Below the pieces are notes generated by a model. The model was given only the letters and a program-made list of their open reading frames with translations, was not told the DNA's origin and did no database searches. A program made the translations under genes and the position numbers. Source: Actinomycetota bacterium (GTDB lineage Bacteria > Actinomycetota > Thermoleophilia > Gaiellales > F1-60-MAGs149). From it: a stretch of DNA of 57,818 bases. This document shows positions 50,354-57,818 of the stretch, piece after piece; position 1 is the stretch's first letter; every line of letters starts with the position of its first letter. Location of the stretch: positions 1 through 57,818 of the forward strand of contig VFJZ01000046.1 in assembly GCA_009885805.1 (NCBI GenBank). The letters run 5' to 3'.

Positions 50354-51622
50354 GTGGGATCACGTCGTGACCTCGTTGGCCGGTACATCGAACCGCGGCT
50401 TCGCGCCGCCCTCCAGCGCTCACCCGTCGTCGCCCTGCAAGGTGCCCGTCAGGTCGGGAAGAGCACGCTCGCGCGCGCCATCGTCGGCGATCTCGGCGGC
50501 GAGTTCGTATCCCTCGACGACCCGCTCCTACGAGCCGCTGCCGAGCGTGATCCGCAGGCGTTCATCGATCGCCCGGGCCTTCTCTGCATCGACGAGATCC
50601 AGCGTGTCCCAGACCTCTTGCTCGCCATCAAGCTCGCCGTTGACGAGCGGCGCGTCGCCGGCCGGTTTCTCGTCACCGGGTCCGCGGACCTGCGTCGGCT
50701 GCGGTCGGTCAGGGATAGCCTCGCCGGCCGCATTGAGCGGATCGTCCTGCACGGCTTCACCCAGGGCGAACTCGAGCGAACGCGCGAGGCCTTCCTCGAC
50801 GCCGCGCTCGCCGGCCGGCTCGGCGTGGACTGGACTTCGTCGTTATCCCGCGCCTCGTACCTCGCACGCGCGGGCCGCGGCGGGTTCCCCGAGGCCGTCG
50901 CGCGGGATGATGAGGATCGCGTGGCGTGGCTCGAGTCGTACGTTGCCGACATCGTCGAGCGCGACCTCCCCGAGATCGCGGGCCGCCATCGCCTCGGCGT
51001 CATGCCGCGTCTGGTCTCGATCCTCGCGGCCGGCAATGCGCGCGAGCGCAACATCGCCTCGCTCGCCCGTACGCTCGACATCGGCGAGCGCGCCCTGCCT
51101 GCCTACCTCGAACTGCTGGAGCTGCTGTACCTGGTGGTGCGGATTCCGGCGTGGTCGGCGGACCTCGGTCGCCGGCTCATCGCCCGTCCGAAGCTGTTCC
51201 TCGCCGACCCGGGACTCGCTGCGGCCGTCGCGGGCCTCACGCCCGAACGGCTCTCGCCACGCTCCGACCCGCGCCCGGCCGGTGCCCTCCTGGAGGGGTT
51301 CGTCGTGACCGAACTCGTCCGGCAGTCGTCGTACGCCGAGGCCCGGGTCACGCTGCACCACTTCCGCGATCGCGGTGGCGACGAGGTGGACGTGGTCGCC
51401 GAGCACCGAGACGGGCGCGTCGTCGCGATCGAGGTCAAGGCCGGGGCGGCGCCGGCCGACGCCGTGCGCTCGCTTGTCCGCCTCCGTGATCGGCTCGGCG
51501 AACGATTCGTCCTCGGTGTCGTGTTGTCGACCGACCAGCATCCGGCGAGGCTCGGCGATCGTCTGCTTGCGTTGCCGATCGAAGCGCTCTGGCGTGACAC
51601 GAGCCGGCGGGCGGCGGCGTGA
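50354..51622 (+). CDS. AAA+ ATPase with DUF4143 domain
   Basis: 422 residues from GTG 50354. AAA_14-type ATPase: Walker A LQGARQVGKSTLARAIVG, Walker B GLLCIDEIQRVPDLL, sensor-like FLVTGSADLRRL; then DUF4143: FPEAVARDDEDRVAWLESYV, RPKLFLADPGLAAAVAG and the nuclease-like end GDEVDVVAEHRDGRVVAIEV (D...ExK of the PD-(D/E)XK fold). Biological role unknown; some relatives occur in accessory regions. The ATG at 50333 would place the fourth operator repeat in the gene, so the leaderless GTG after TACACT is preferred. Overlaps the next gene by 4 nt. Confidence 0.85.
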   Translation: MGSRRDLVGRYIEPRLRAALQRSPVVALQGARQVGKSTLARAIVGDLGGEFVSLDDPLLRAAAERDPQAFIDRPGLLCIDEIQRVPDLLLAIKLAVDERRVAGRFLVTGSADLRRLRSVRDSLAGRIERIVLHGFTQGELERTREAFLDAALAGRLGVDWTSSLSRASYLARAGRGGFPEAVARDDEDRVAWLESYVADIVERDLPEIAGRHRLGVMPRLVSILAAGNARERNIASLARTLDIGERALPAYLELLELLYLVVRIPAWSADLGRRLIARPKLFLADPGLAAAVAGLTPERLSPRSDPRPAGALLEGFVVTELVRQSSYAEARVTLHHFRDRGGDEVDVVAEHRDGRVVAIEVKAGAAPADAVRSLVRLRDRLGERFVLGVVLSTDQHPARLGDRLLALPIEALWRDTSRRAAA

Positions 51623-52692
51623 GGCCCGCACCGGCCGCGGTCGGCGACGTCCTCGCCGCAGTCGACACGCCTGCACTGCTGCTCGATCTCGACGCGTTCG
51701 AGGCGAACCTCGTCGCGCTCGCGGCGATGGTCGCGGGGACGGGCGTCGCCGTTCGTCCGCACGGCAAGGCCCACAAGTGCCCAGAGATCGCGGAGCGGCA
51801 GGTCGCCGCCGGCGCCGTCGGCGTCTGCGCGCAGACCACCGGTGAGGCGGAGGTCTTCGTGCGCGCCGGGATCACGGACGTGCTCCTGGCGAACGAGATC
51901 GCCGACCCCGGCAAGGCCTCTCGCCTCGCCGCGCTGGCGGGCCTCGCGACCGTCGGGGTGTGCGTCGACCACCCGGCCCAGGTCGCCCTGCTGGCCGACG
52001 CGACGGCGGTTGCCGGGACGACGCTCGGCGTCCTCATCGAAGTCGCGACGGGCCAGCGCTGCGGTATCGCGACCCAGGAGGAGGCGCTCGTGCTCGCCGC
52101 GGCGGTCGGCCAGGCGTCCGGTCTCGAGCTTCGGGGCATCCAGGCCTACGCGGGCACGGCCCAGCACGTGCGCGACCCGGCGGCCCGCGCGGCGGCGATC
52201 GAGGAGGTCGCCGCGCTCGTCACAGCGATCCGCGACGCGATCGGCGTCCGCCACGTCACCGGCGCCGGCACCGGCACGTTCCCCCACGAGATCGCGAGCG
52301 GTGTCTGGACCGAGATCCAGCCGGGCTCCTACGCGCTGATGGATGCCGACTACGCGCGCAACACCAAGCCGCCGCCCTTCCGGCAGGCACTCCACGTCCT
52401 CGGCCGCGTGATCTCGGCGCACCCGGATCGCGCGGTGCTCGATGCGGGCCACAAGGCGGTCGCGATCGACTCGGGCCCGCCTGTCGCGCCCGAAGGCCAC
52501 GAGGTGGTCTCCCTCGCCGACGAACACGCGATCCTGGTGCGCGGCGCCGGCGCGGAGCCCCTTCCGCTCGGCGCGGTCGTGCACCTCGTGCCGTCGCACT
52601 GCGATCCCACCGTGAATCTGCACGACTGGATCCTCGCGGTGCGGGCCGGGGTGGTCGAGGAAGTCTGGGCCGTGGCGGCGCGCGGTGCCTGA
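51619..52692 (+). CDS. DSD1-like PLP enzyme (D-threonine aldolase / D-serine dehydratase family)
   Basis: 357 residues, fold type III (alanine racemase-like) barrel. N-terminal TPALLLDLDAFEANL and VRPHGKAHKCPEIAERQ with the PLP lysine; PLP phosphate region VTGAGTGTFP; C-terminal domain with metal ligands VPSHCDPTVNLHDWI (His and Cys). Family members act on D-threonine, D-serine or 3-hydroxyaspartate with PLP and a divalent metal. GTG 51619 in a GTGA overlap with the DUF4143 ATPase gene, an unusual partner. Confidence 0.86.
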   Translation: MRPAPAAVGDVLAAVDTPALLLDLDAFEANLVALAAMVAGTGVAVRPHGKAHKCPEIAERQVAAGAVGVCAQTTGEAEVFVRAGITDVLLANEIADPGKASRLAALAGLATVGVCVDHPAQVALLADATAVAGTTLGVLIEVATGQRCGIATQEEALVLAAAVGQASGLELRGIQAYAGTAQHVRDPAARAAAIEEVAALVTAIRDAIGVRHVTGAGTGTFPHEIASGVWTEIQPGSYALMDADYARNTKPPPFRQALHVLGRVISAHPDRAVLDAGHKAVAIDSGPPVAPEGHEVVSLADEHAILVRGAGAEPLPLGAVVHLVPSHCDPTVNLHDWILAVRAGVVEEVWAVAARGA

Positions 52693-52721
52693 GGCGAGAC
52701 GACGGACTTACGGCGGCGGAG

Positions 52722-52846
52722 CCAGGTTCGCGCCGCGTCGCCGAGGACGGCACCTGGCGTCACGATCGTGGCGATCGATGGTCGCCCGGTAGCGGAGATC
52801 GACCAGCAGCTCGTCGATACCTCTCTCGGGGACCTCGCGTGCGTCC
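52722..52846 (+). pseudogene. Possible frameshifted Phd/YefM-like antitoxin remnant
   Basis: Within the 164-bp gap, one plus frame reads SRRVAEDGT and the next frame reads VTIVAIDGRPVAEI, together resembling the core of Phd-type antitoxins (RVAEG...VxIxxxGRPVAxL). No start, no toxin partner and one frameshift. Weak evidence. Confidence 0.25.
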
Positions 52847-52856
52847 GAACTGAGCG

Positions 52857-54557
52857 TCAGACCTCGATCGGCACGATCTGGAACCGTTCGACGTCGACCA
52901 GTCCCTGATCGGTGATCTTCAGCGCCGGGATCACGCTCAGCGCGAGGAACGACAGCGTCATGAACGGCGCCGAGACGGTGACGCCCATCGTCGTGAGGGT
53001 GGCGACGAGTTCGTCGAGCGCGGCGACGACCTCCTCGACCGGGCGGTCGCTCATCAGGCCGGCGACGGGGAGGGGAAGCTCGGCGAGGACCTGACGGTCG
53101 GCGATCGCGACGATGCCACCGCCGATCTCGCCGAGGCGGCGGACGCACAGCGCCATGTCCTCGTCGGCGACGCCGACGCAGACGATGTTGTGCGCGTCGT
53201 GCGCGACGGTCGTCGCGAACGCGCCGCGCGTGAGACCGAACCCCTGCACGAGGCCGAGACCGATCTGACCGGTGGCGTGGTGGCGCTCGACGACGGCGAT
53301 CTTCGCAATGTCGCGCGCCGGGTCGGCGACGACGGCGCCGTCCGCGACCGTCGGCTCCATCTCCAGCGCCCGCGTGATCAGCTGCTCCGGGACGATGCCG
53401 ATCACGCGGACGCGACGGCCGGTCGACGCGATCCGCAGCTGCGAGCGCCCGAGCGGCGCGATGCGGACGCTCTGGCGCACCCACAGCGGCACCTCCGGGC
53501 TCGCGAACGGCGCCACGACGCCGTCGCGGACGACCTCGACGCCGTCCTTGAAGACCGCCTCCGGTGCGAACGACACGAGATCGGGAAGGAGGACGAGGTC
53601 GGCGCGGTAACCCGGCGCGATCGCCCCGCGGTCGCGCAGACCGTGGCAGCGCGCGACGTTCGTCGACGCGAGCAGGATCGCGTCCTCCGGCGCGATGCCC
53701 TCCTCGACGGCGACGCGCGCCATGCCGTTCATGTGCCCCTCGCGCAGGAGCGAGTCGGGCTCGCGATCATCCGTGCAGAAGGCCGTGAAGTCCGGGCCAT
53801 ACTGGGCCACGAGCGGCAGCAGGTCGCGCAGGTTGCGCGCGTTCGACGCCTCGCGAATTAGCACAAAGCAGCCCTTCCGCCGCTTTTCGAGTGCCTCCTC
53901 GAGGGTGAACGCCTCGTGGTCGGTCGAGATGCCGGCCGAGAGGTAGGCGTCAAGTGACTTGCCGCGCACGCCCGGCGCGTGACCGTCGGCGCGCTCGGCG
54001 AGCGCGCGCTTCGCGAGCGCCTCGGGGTCGCCCGCGATGACGGCCGGGAAGTTCATCATCTCTGCCACGCCGAGCGTGCGACGGCGGCGCAGGATCGACT
54101 CCATGTCGCCGAGCGAGAACGGTCTGCGCGCCGTCTCGAACGGGCTCGCGGGAACGCAGGACGGCGCCATCACGAACACGTCGAGCGGCACGCCCTCGCA
54201 GGCGTCGAGCAGCCAGTGGACGCCGTCCGTGCCGAGCACGTTCGCGATCTCGTGCGGGTCGCAGACGATTGCCGTCGTGCCATGCGCGAGGACGAGCCGC
54301 GCGAACTCCGCGACCGTCAGCTTCGCGGACTCGACGTGCATGTGGGCGTCCATGAAGCCCGGCACGAGGTACCGGCCGGTCGCATCGATGCGGCGGCCGC
54401 CCTCGTAGGCGCCGACGCCGGCGATCAGACCGTCGGCGATCCCGACGTCGCCGTCCAGCCACTCGCGCGTGAACGCGCAGAAGACGCGGGCGCCGCAGAT
54501 CACGGTGTCCGGTTCGGCGTCGCCGCGCGCGACGGCGATCAGCCGTGTGCGATCCAT
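52857..54557 (-). CDS. ade: Adenine deaminase (Ade family)
   Basis: 566 residues. Amidohydrolase domain: LVPGFMDAHMHVESAKLTVA (HxH, about 65-73), VCDPHEIANVLG, DHEAFTLEEALEKRRKGCFV and FCTDDREPDSLLREGHMN with the catalytic Asp; the C-terminal adenine deaminase domain has RGAFATTVAHDAHNIVCVG and MTLSFLALSVIPALKITDQG. It converts adenine to hypoxanthine. ATG 54557 is leaderless: CATACT lies 7 nt upstream on the minus strand. Divergent from the ureide-pathway genes, it shares their promoter region, so purine breakdown genes are paired here. Confidence 0.92.
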   Translation of the reverse strand: MDRTRLIAVARGDAEPDTVICGARVFCAFTREWLDGDVGIADGLIAGVGAYEGGRRIDATGRYLVPGFMDAHMHVESAKLTVAEFARLVLAHGTTAIVCDPHEIANVLGTDGVHWLLDACEGVPLDVFVMAPSCVPASPFETARRPFSLGDMESILRRRRTLGVAEMMNFPAVIAGDPEALAKRALAERADGHAPGVRGKSLDAYLSAGISTDHEAFTLEEALEKRRKGCFVLIREASNARNLRDLLPLVAQYGPDFTAFCTDDREPDSLLREGHMNGMARVAVEEGIAPEDAILLASTNVARCHGLRDRGAIAPGYRADLVLLPDLVSFAPEAVFKDGVEVVRDGVVAPFASPEVPLWVRQSVRIAPLGRSQLRIASTGRRVRVIGIVPEQLITRALEMEPTVADGAVVADPARDIAKIAVVERHHATGQIGLGLVQGFGLTRGAFATTVAHDAHNIVCVGVADEDMALCVRRLGEIGGGIVAIADRQVLAELPLPVAGLMSDRPVEEVVAALDELVATLTTMGVTVSAPFMTLSFLALSVIPALKITDQGLVDVERFQIVPIEV

Positions 54558-54579
54558 CAACCGCAGTATGATCGCCGTC
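54558..54579. promoter_or_regulatory. Divergent leaderless promoters of ade and uraH
   Basis: Minus-strand CATACT (54565-54570) is 7 nt from ATG 54557 and plus-strand TATGAT (54567-54572) is 7 nt from GTG 54580. The boxes overlap by 4 bp, the same design as at 17483-17502. Confidence 0.55.
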
Positions 54580-54900
54580 GTGGGCCGACTGACGACGCAC
54601 GTGCTCGACACCGCCGCCGGCGCCCCGGCGGCCGGCGTCGAGATCGTCGTGCGCCGCGACGGCGAGGTTGTCGCCACCGCGGTCACGAACGACGACGGGC
54701 GCGTCGAGGAGCCGCTCCTCGCCGGTACCGCCCTCGTCGCCGGCCGCTACGAGGTGACGTTCGCGATCGGCGGCTACTTCGGTGGCGCCGGCTTCCTCGA
54801 CGACGTGCCGGTCCGCTTCCGCGTCGACGACCCCGCCGCCGACTACCACGTGCCGCTGCTCTGCTCGCCCTGGTCCTACGCCACCTACCGGGGCTCGTGA
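54580..54900 (+). CDS. uraH: 5-hydroxyisourate hydrolase (transthyretin-like)
   Basis: 106 residues. N-terminal LTTHVLDTAAGAPAAGVEI with the catalytic histidine, then KYEVTF-type strand GRYEVTFAIGGYFGG, DYHVPLLCSPWSYATYRGS with the C-terminal YRGS tetrapeptide that marks the enzyme rather than animal transthyretin. It converts 5-hydroxyisourate from urate oxidation to OHCU. GTG 54580 is chosen because TATGAT lies 7 nt upstream; the longer frame overlaps ade. It overlaps the next gene by 1 nt. Confidence 0.93.
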   Translation: MGRLTTHVLDTAAGAPAAGVEIVVRRDGEVVATAVTNDDGRVEEPLLAGTALVAGRYEVTFAIGGYFGGAGFLDDVPVRFRVDDPAADYHVPLLCSPWSYATYRGS

Positions 54901-56123
54901 TGGACGCCGCCACCGTGATGGAGCGCTGCGACGCGTTGCAGGTGCACACCGAGGAGCCGGGCCGGCTGACGCGACGGCTCGCGACGCCGGCGCTCGCCGG
55001 GGCGATGGACGCCGTCGAGGGGTGGCTGCGCGACGCCGGCCTCGAGACCCACCGTGACGCCGCCCTGAACCTGTTCGGACGTCTGCGCTGCGGCTCGCCC
55101 GGTGCGCCGGCGTTCCTCCTCGGCTCGCACCTCGACTCGGTGCCCGACGGCGGCCGCTACGACGGGCCGCTCGGCGTCCTGACGGCGCTCGCCGTGGTGG
55201 AACGAATCGGCGCGACCGGCGCCCGCCTGCCGTTCGATCTCGAGGTCTGCGCGTTCTCCGACGAGGAGTCGACGCGCTTCAGCACCGCCTACTGGAGTTC
55301 CGCCGCCGTCGCCGGTCGCAGCGATCCGGCCTGGCTCGACCGGAGTGACACGAGCGGCGTCACGCTGCGCGACGCACTCACCGCCGCCGGCGGCGACCCG
55401 GCCGCGGTCGCCGGCTGCGCCCGCTCCCGCGGGGAGGTCGCCGGCTGGCTCGAACTCCACATCGAGCAGGGGCCGATCCTCGAGCGGGACGGGCTGCCGA
55501 TCGGCGTCGTCACCGGCATCCAGGCCCAGGCGCAGCACCGCTTCACGATCGCGGGGACGGCCGGTCACGCGGGAACGACACCGATGGCCGGTCGGCGCGA
55601 CGCGCTCGCCGCGGCGGCCGCCCTGATCGTCGGCGTGGAGGACGTCGCGCGCAGGACACCCGGCGTCGTCGCGACCGTCGGGCGCATCGACGCCGAACCG
55701 GGCGCGACGAACGTCATTGCCGGCCGCGTCACGCTGACCACCGACGTCCGCCATCCCGACGACGCCGTTCTCGGACGCGCGCTCGCCGAGATCGAGGACG
55801 CGGCGCACGCGATCGCCGCCGAGCGGGGCGTCGAGATCACGAACGAGGCGCTCGCCCTCAACCGCGCCGTGCCGTGCGATCCCGGCCTGATGTCGGCCTG
55901 CGCGCGGGCGATCGCCTCGCAGGGGCTGCCCGTCCGTGAGCTGGCGAGCGGCGCCGGCCACGACGCCGTCGCCCTCTCGCACATCGCGCCGGTCGCCATG
56001 CTGTTCCTGCGCTGTCGCGGTGGGATATCGCACAACCCGGCCGAGTCCGTGCTCGCGGCCGACGTCACGGTCGCCCTGGACGTCATGGAGCGCGTCATCA
56101 CCACCATCGGAGGACGACCATGA
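54900..56123 (+). CDS. Allantoate amidohydrolase / N-carbamoyl-L-amino acid hydrolase family (M20)
   Basis: 407 residues. Metal sites LLGSHLDSVPDGGRYDGPLG (His, bridging Asp), CAFSDEESTRFSTAYWSS (Glu-Glu), WLELHIEQGPILERDGLPIG (His) and a final GGISHNPAES (His). Dimerisation domain insert includes GTAGHAGTTPMAGRRDA. Next to uraH and adenine deaminase, allantoate deiminase is most likely; a carbamoyl amino acid or ureidoglycolate substrate cannot be ruled out. ATG 54900 in a TGATG junction; in-frame GTG 54897 is the alternative. Overlaps DUF3830 by 4 nt. Confidence 0.88.
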   Translation: MDAATVMERCDALQVHTEEPGRLTRRLATPALAGAMDAVEGWLRDAGLETHRDAALNLFGRLRCGSPGAPAFLLGSHLDSVPDGGRYDGPLGVLTALAVVERIGATGARLPFDLEVCAFSDEESTRFSTAYWSSAAVAGRSDPAWLDRSDTSGVTLRDALTAAGGDPAAVAGCARSRGEVAGWLELHIEQGPILERDGLPIGVVTGIQAQAQHRFTIAGTAGHAGTTPMAGRRDALAAAAALIVGVEDVARRTPGVVATVGRIDAEPGATNVIAGRVTLTTDVRHPDDAVLGRALAEIEDAAHAIAAERGVEITNEALALNRAVPCDPGLMSACARAIASQGLPVRELASGAGHDAVALSHIAPVAMLFLRCRGGISHNPAESVLAADVTVALDVMERVITTIGGRP

Positions 56124-56536
56124 GCGACCGGATCCGCATCACCAGTGGGGAGTTCAGCTTCCTCGGCCGCCTGGAACGCGAGCGCGCACCGCGGACATGC
56201 GAGGCGTTCGAGCGCCTGCTGCCGTACGAGCAGCGCGTCATCCACGTGCGTTGGTCGGGCGAGTCGTGCTGGATCCCGCTCGGCGACTTCGACCTCGGCG
56301 TGCCGTTCGAGGACGCGACGAGCTATCCCGCGCCCGGTGAGCTGCTCTGGTACCCGGGCGGGATCTCCGAGACGGAGGTGCTGTTCCCGTACGGCAACTG
56401 CTGCTTCGCGTCGAAGGCGGGGCAGCTCGCCGGGAACCACTTCCTGACGATCACGGAGGGCCGCGAGCGCCTGCGCGACCTCGGCGTGAAGACGCTCTGG
56501 GACGGCGCGCAGCCGGTGCGGTTCGAGCAGGCGTGA
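56120..56536 (+). CDS. DUF3830 protein (cyclophilin-like fold)
   Basis: 138 residues. Pattern of DUF3830: APRTCEAFERLLPYEQRVIH, VRWSGESCWIPLG, PGELLWYPGGISETEVLFPY and GNCCFASKAGQLAGNHFLTI. Proteins of this family resemble small cyclophilin-like domains and occur with ureide and pyrimidine catabolic genes. Function unknown. Coupled by 4-nt overlaps to the M20 gene before and the ligase gene after. Confidence 0.82.
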   Translation: MSDRIRITSGEFSFLGRLERERAPRTCEAFERLLPYEQRVIHVRWSGESCWIPLGDFDLGVPFEDATSYPAPGELLWYPGGISETEVLFPYGNCCFASKAGQLAGNHFLTITEGRERLRDLGVKTLWDGAQPVRFEQA

Positions 56537-57818
56537 CGCTTGCGGCCCTCGCCGCCGCCTCCGACGCGGTGCGGGCGACGAGCGCCCGCACGACGAAGGT
56601 TGCGCTGCTCGCCGACGCGATCCGGTCGCTGCCGCCGCCCGAGATCGAGGCCGGCGTCTCGTACCTTGCGGGCGAACTCAGGCAGCGGCGGATCGGCGCC
56701 GGCTGGGCCGCCCTGCGAGAGTTGCCACCGCCGGCATCGGCGCCGACGCTGACGATCGCCGAGGCCGATGCCGCCTTCGCGGCGATGGCGGGCGCCGAGG
56801 GCGGAGGCTCCACGGGGGCGCGCCGCGACCTGCTCGCCCGGCTCTTCGCCCGCGCCACGGAGGCCGAGCAGCGGCTGCTCGCGGCGCTCGTCGCGGGCGA
56901 GTTGCGTCAGGGCGCGAAGCAGGGCGTCGTCGCCGATGCCGTCGCGGCCGCGGCCGGTGTTGATCCAGGGCTCGTCCGCCGCGCTCTGATGCTCCGTGGC
57001 GACCTCGGCGTCGTTGCGCACGTGGCGCTGACGGAAGGTGCGGCGTCGCTCGGCACTCTCGGCCTCGTCGTCGGGCGGCCGTTGGCGCCGATGCTCGCCT
57101 CGCCGGCCGCCTCGATCGCCGAGGCGCTCGCGGTCTACGCGCCCGCGTCGGTCGAGTGGAAGCTCGACGGCGCCCGCCTGCAGGTGCATCGCGACGGCGC
57201 CGATGTCGCGCTGTTCACGCGGAGCCTCGACGACGTCACCGCGAGGCTGCCGGAGATCGTCGCCGTCGTCGCGGCACTGCCGGTCGGGGCGCTGGTGGCG
57301 GACGCCGAGGCGATCCTCCTCCGCCCGGACGGCCGGCCGGCGCCGTTCCAGGAGACCTCGAGCGCGTTCGCGCGGGGCGCCGGCGCGAGCCTCGACATCG
57401 TCCTGTTCGACCTCCTGCACCTCGACGGTGACGACCTCCTCGACCGGCCGCTTCGCGACCGCCGCTCGGCGCTCGAAACCGTCGCCGCCGACCGTGCGAT
57501 CACCCGCATCGTCACCGATGACGTCACCGCCGCGACGGCCTTCTACGACGATGCAATCAGCCGTGGCCACGAGGGCGTGATGGTCAAGGATCCCGCGTCG
57601 CTCTACGAGGCGGGCCGCCGTGGTTCGGCGTGGCTGAAGGTCAAGCGGACGCACACGCTCGACCTCGTGATCCTCGCCGCGGAGTGGGGCCACGGCCGCC
57701 GGCAGGGGTGGCTCTCGAACCTCCACCTCGGCGCCCGTGACCCGGCGACGGACACCTTCGTGATGCTCGGCAAGACGTTCAAGGGCCTGACCGACGCGAT
57801 GCTCGCCTGGCAGACGGA
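56533..57818 (+). CDS. ATP-dependent DNA ligase, 3' end beyond the window
   Basis: At least 428 residues; no stop before the window end. N-terminal DNA-binding domain (about 1-185; ELRQGAKQGVVADAVAAAAG), then the nucleotidyltransferase domain: motif I VEWKLDGARLQVH with catalytic Lys210, motif III VADAEAIL, motif IV GHEGVMVKDP, motif V SAWLKVKR, and the start of the OB fold. Seals nicks using ATP. In actinobacteria this is an accessory ligase (LigB type), not the NAD-dependent replicative enzyme. GTG 56533 in a GTGA overlap places it oddly at the end of a ureide operon. Confidence 0.88.
   Translation, partial: MTLAALAAASDAVRATSARTTKVALLADAIRSLPPPEIEAGVSYLAGELRQRRIGAGWAALRELPPPASAPTLTIAEADAAFAAMAGAEGGGSTGARRDLLARLFARATEAEQRLLAALVAGELRQGAKQGVVADAVAAAAGVDPGLVRRALMLRGDLGVVAHVALTEGAASLGTLGLVVGRPLAPMLASPAASIAEALAVYAPASVEWKLDGARLQVHRDGADVALFTRSLDDVTARLPEIVAVVAALPVGALVADAEAILLRPDGRPAPFQETSSAFARGAGASLDIVLFDLLHLDGDDLLDRPLRDRRSALETVAADRAITRIVTDDVTAATAFYDDAISRGHEGVMVKDPASLYEAGRRGSAWLKVKRTHTLDLVILAAEWGHGRRQGWLSNLHLGARDPATDTFVMLGKTFKGLTDAMLAWQT

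Noticed and set aside
1-57818. CRISPR array, tRNA, rRNA or riboswitch
   Set aside because: I found no regularly spaced 24-40-bp repeats with unique spacers, no cloverleaf sequences, no rRNA stretches, and no known aptamer core.

Overview
The window is GC-rich, codon-biased bacterial DNA (about 70% G+C by eye) with tight operons joined by ATGA/GTGA overlaps and many GTG starts. A selenocysteine formate dehydrogenase, a BMP-type nucleoside importer, LytR-CpsA-Psr and FprA-like proteins, and many promoters of the form TAnnnT plus 6-8 nt plus start codon (apparently leaderless mRNAs) suggest a deep-branching, Thermoleophilia-like actinomycetote. That assignment is inference, not proof.

Layout. 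1-4047: an accessory block. A MarR regulator sits between two quinone-oxidoreductase-like MDR genes and a SnoaL-like gene. The block is bounded by two related, same-orientation insertion-element ends. The right-hand one is a 365-bp element with 18-bp perfect inverted ends that truncates both a tyrosine recombinase remnant and an RCC1-repeat surface protein. 4707-12289: a LysR regulator divergent from a formate dehydrogenase operon: selenocysteine catalytic subunit with a visible SECIS hairpin, NuoE-NuoF fusion, an iron-sulfur protein carrying the 4Fe-4S domain missing from the catalytic subunit, FdhD and MoeA. 12548-18855: lipoprotein, amidohydrolase, VapBC, small membrane protein, and RidA/3-hydroxyacyl-CoA-dehydrogenase divergent from a class III aminotransferase. 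19410-22748: membrane protein, 2-oxoacid dehydrogenase E1 beta/alpha, M20 peptidase. 22804-28618: an operon HpaB monooxygenase, RidA, DUF1028 and copper amine oxidase (possible aromatic amine breakdown), then an FprA-like reductase.

28807-36725: a hypothetical protein, a DUF1989-GcvT fusion, a catalytically degenerate MurI-like protein, a kinase/M23/aminotransferase triple fusion, an aquaporin-like channel and a RAYT transposase flanked by its own REP palindromes. 36722-42511: epimerase, LCP protein and GntR regulator, divergent from an SGNH-like/MBOAT acyltransferase pair. 42528-48080: cytidine deaminase and a complete nucleoside ABC importer. 48077-52692: P450, ureohydrolase, a DUF4143 ATPase behind a 22-bp palindromic repeat array, and a DSD1-like PLP enzyme. 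52857-57818: adenine deaminase divergent from HIU hydrolase, allantoate amidohydrolase, DUF3830 and an ATP-dependent DNA ligase cut by the window end.

Theme: scavenging of nitrogenous compounds (nucleosides, purine and ureide intermediates, amines, amino acids) plus formate oxidation. Strongest points for follow-up: the split and permuted Sec-formate dehydrogenase, the REP hairpin that buries the RAYT ribosome-binding site, the 22-bp operator-like array, the DUF1989-GcvT/MurI-like pair, and the element-mediated truncation junction. Coordinates and motifs were read by eye; no database search was run.
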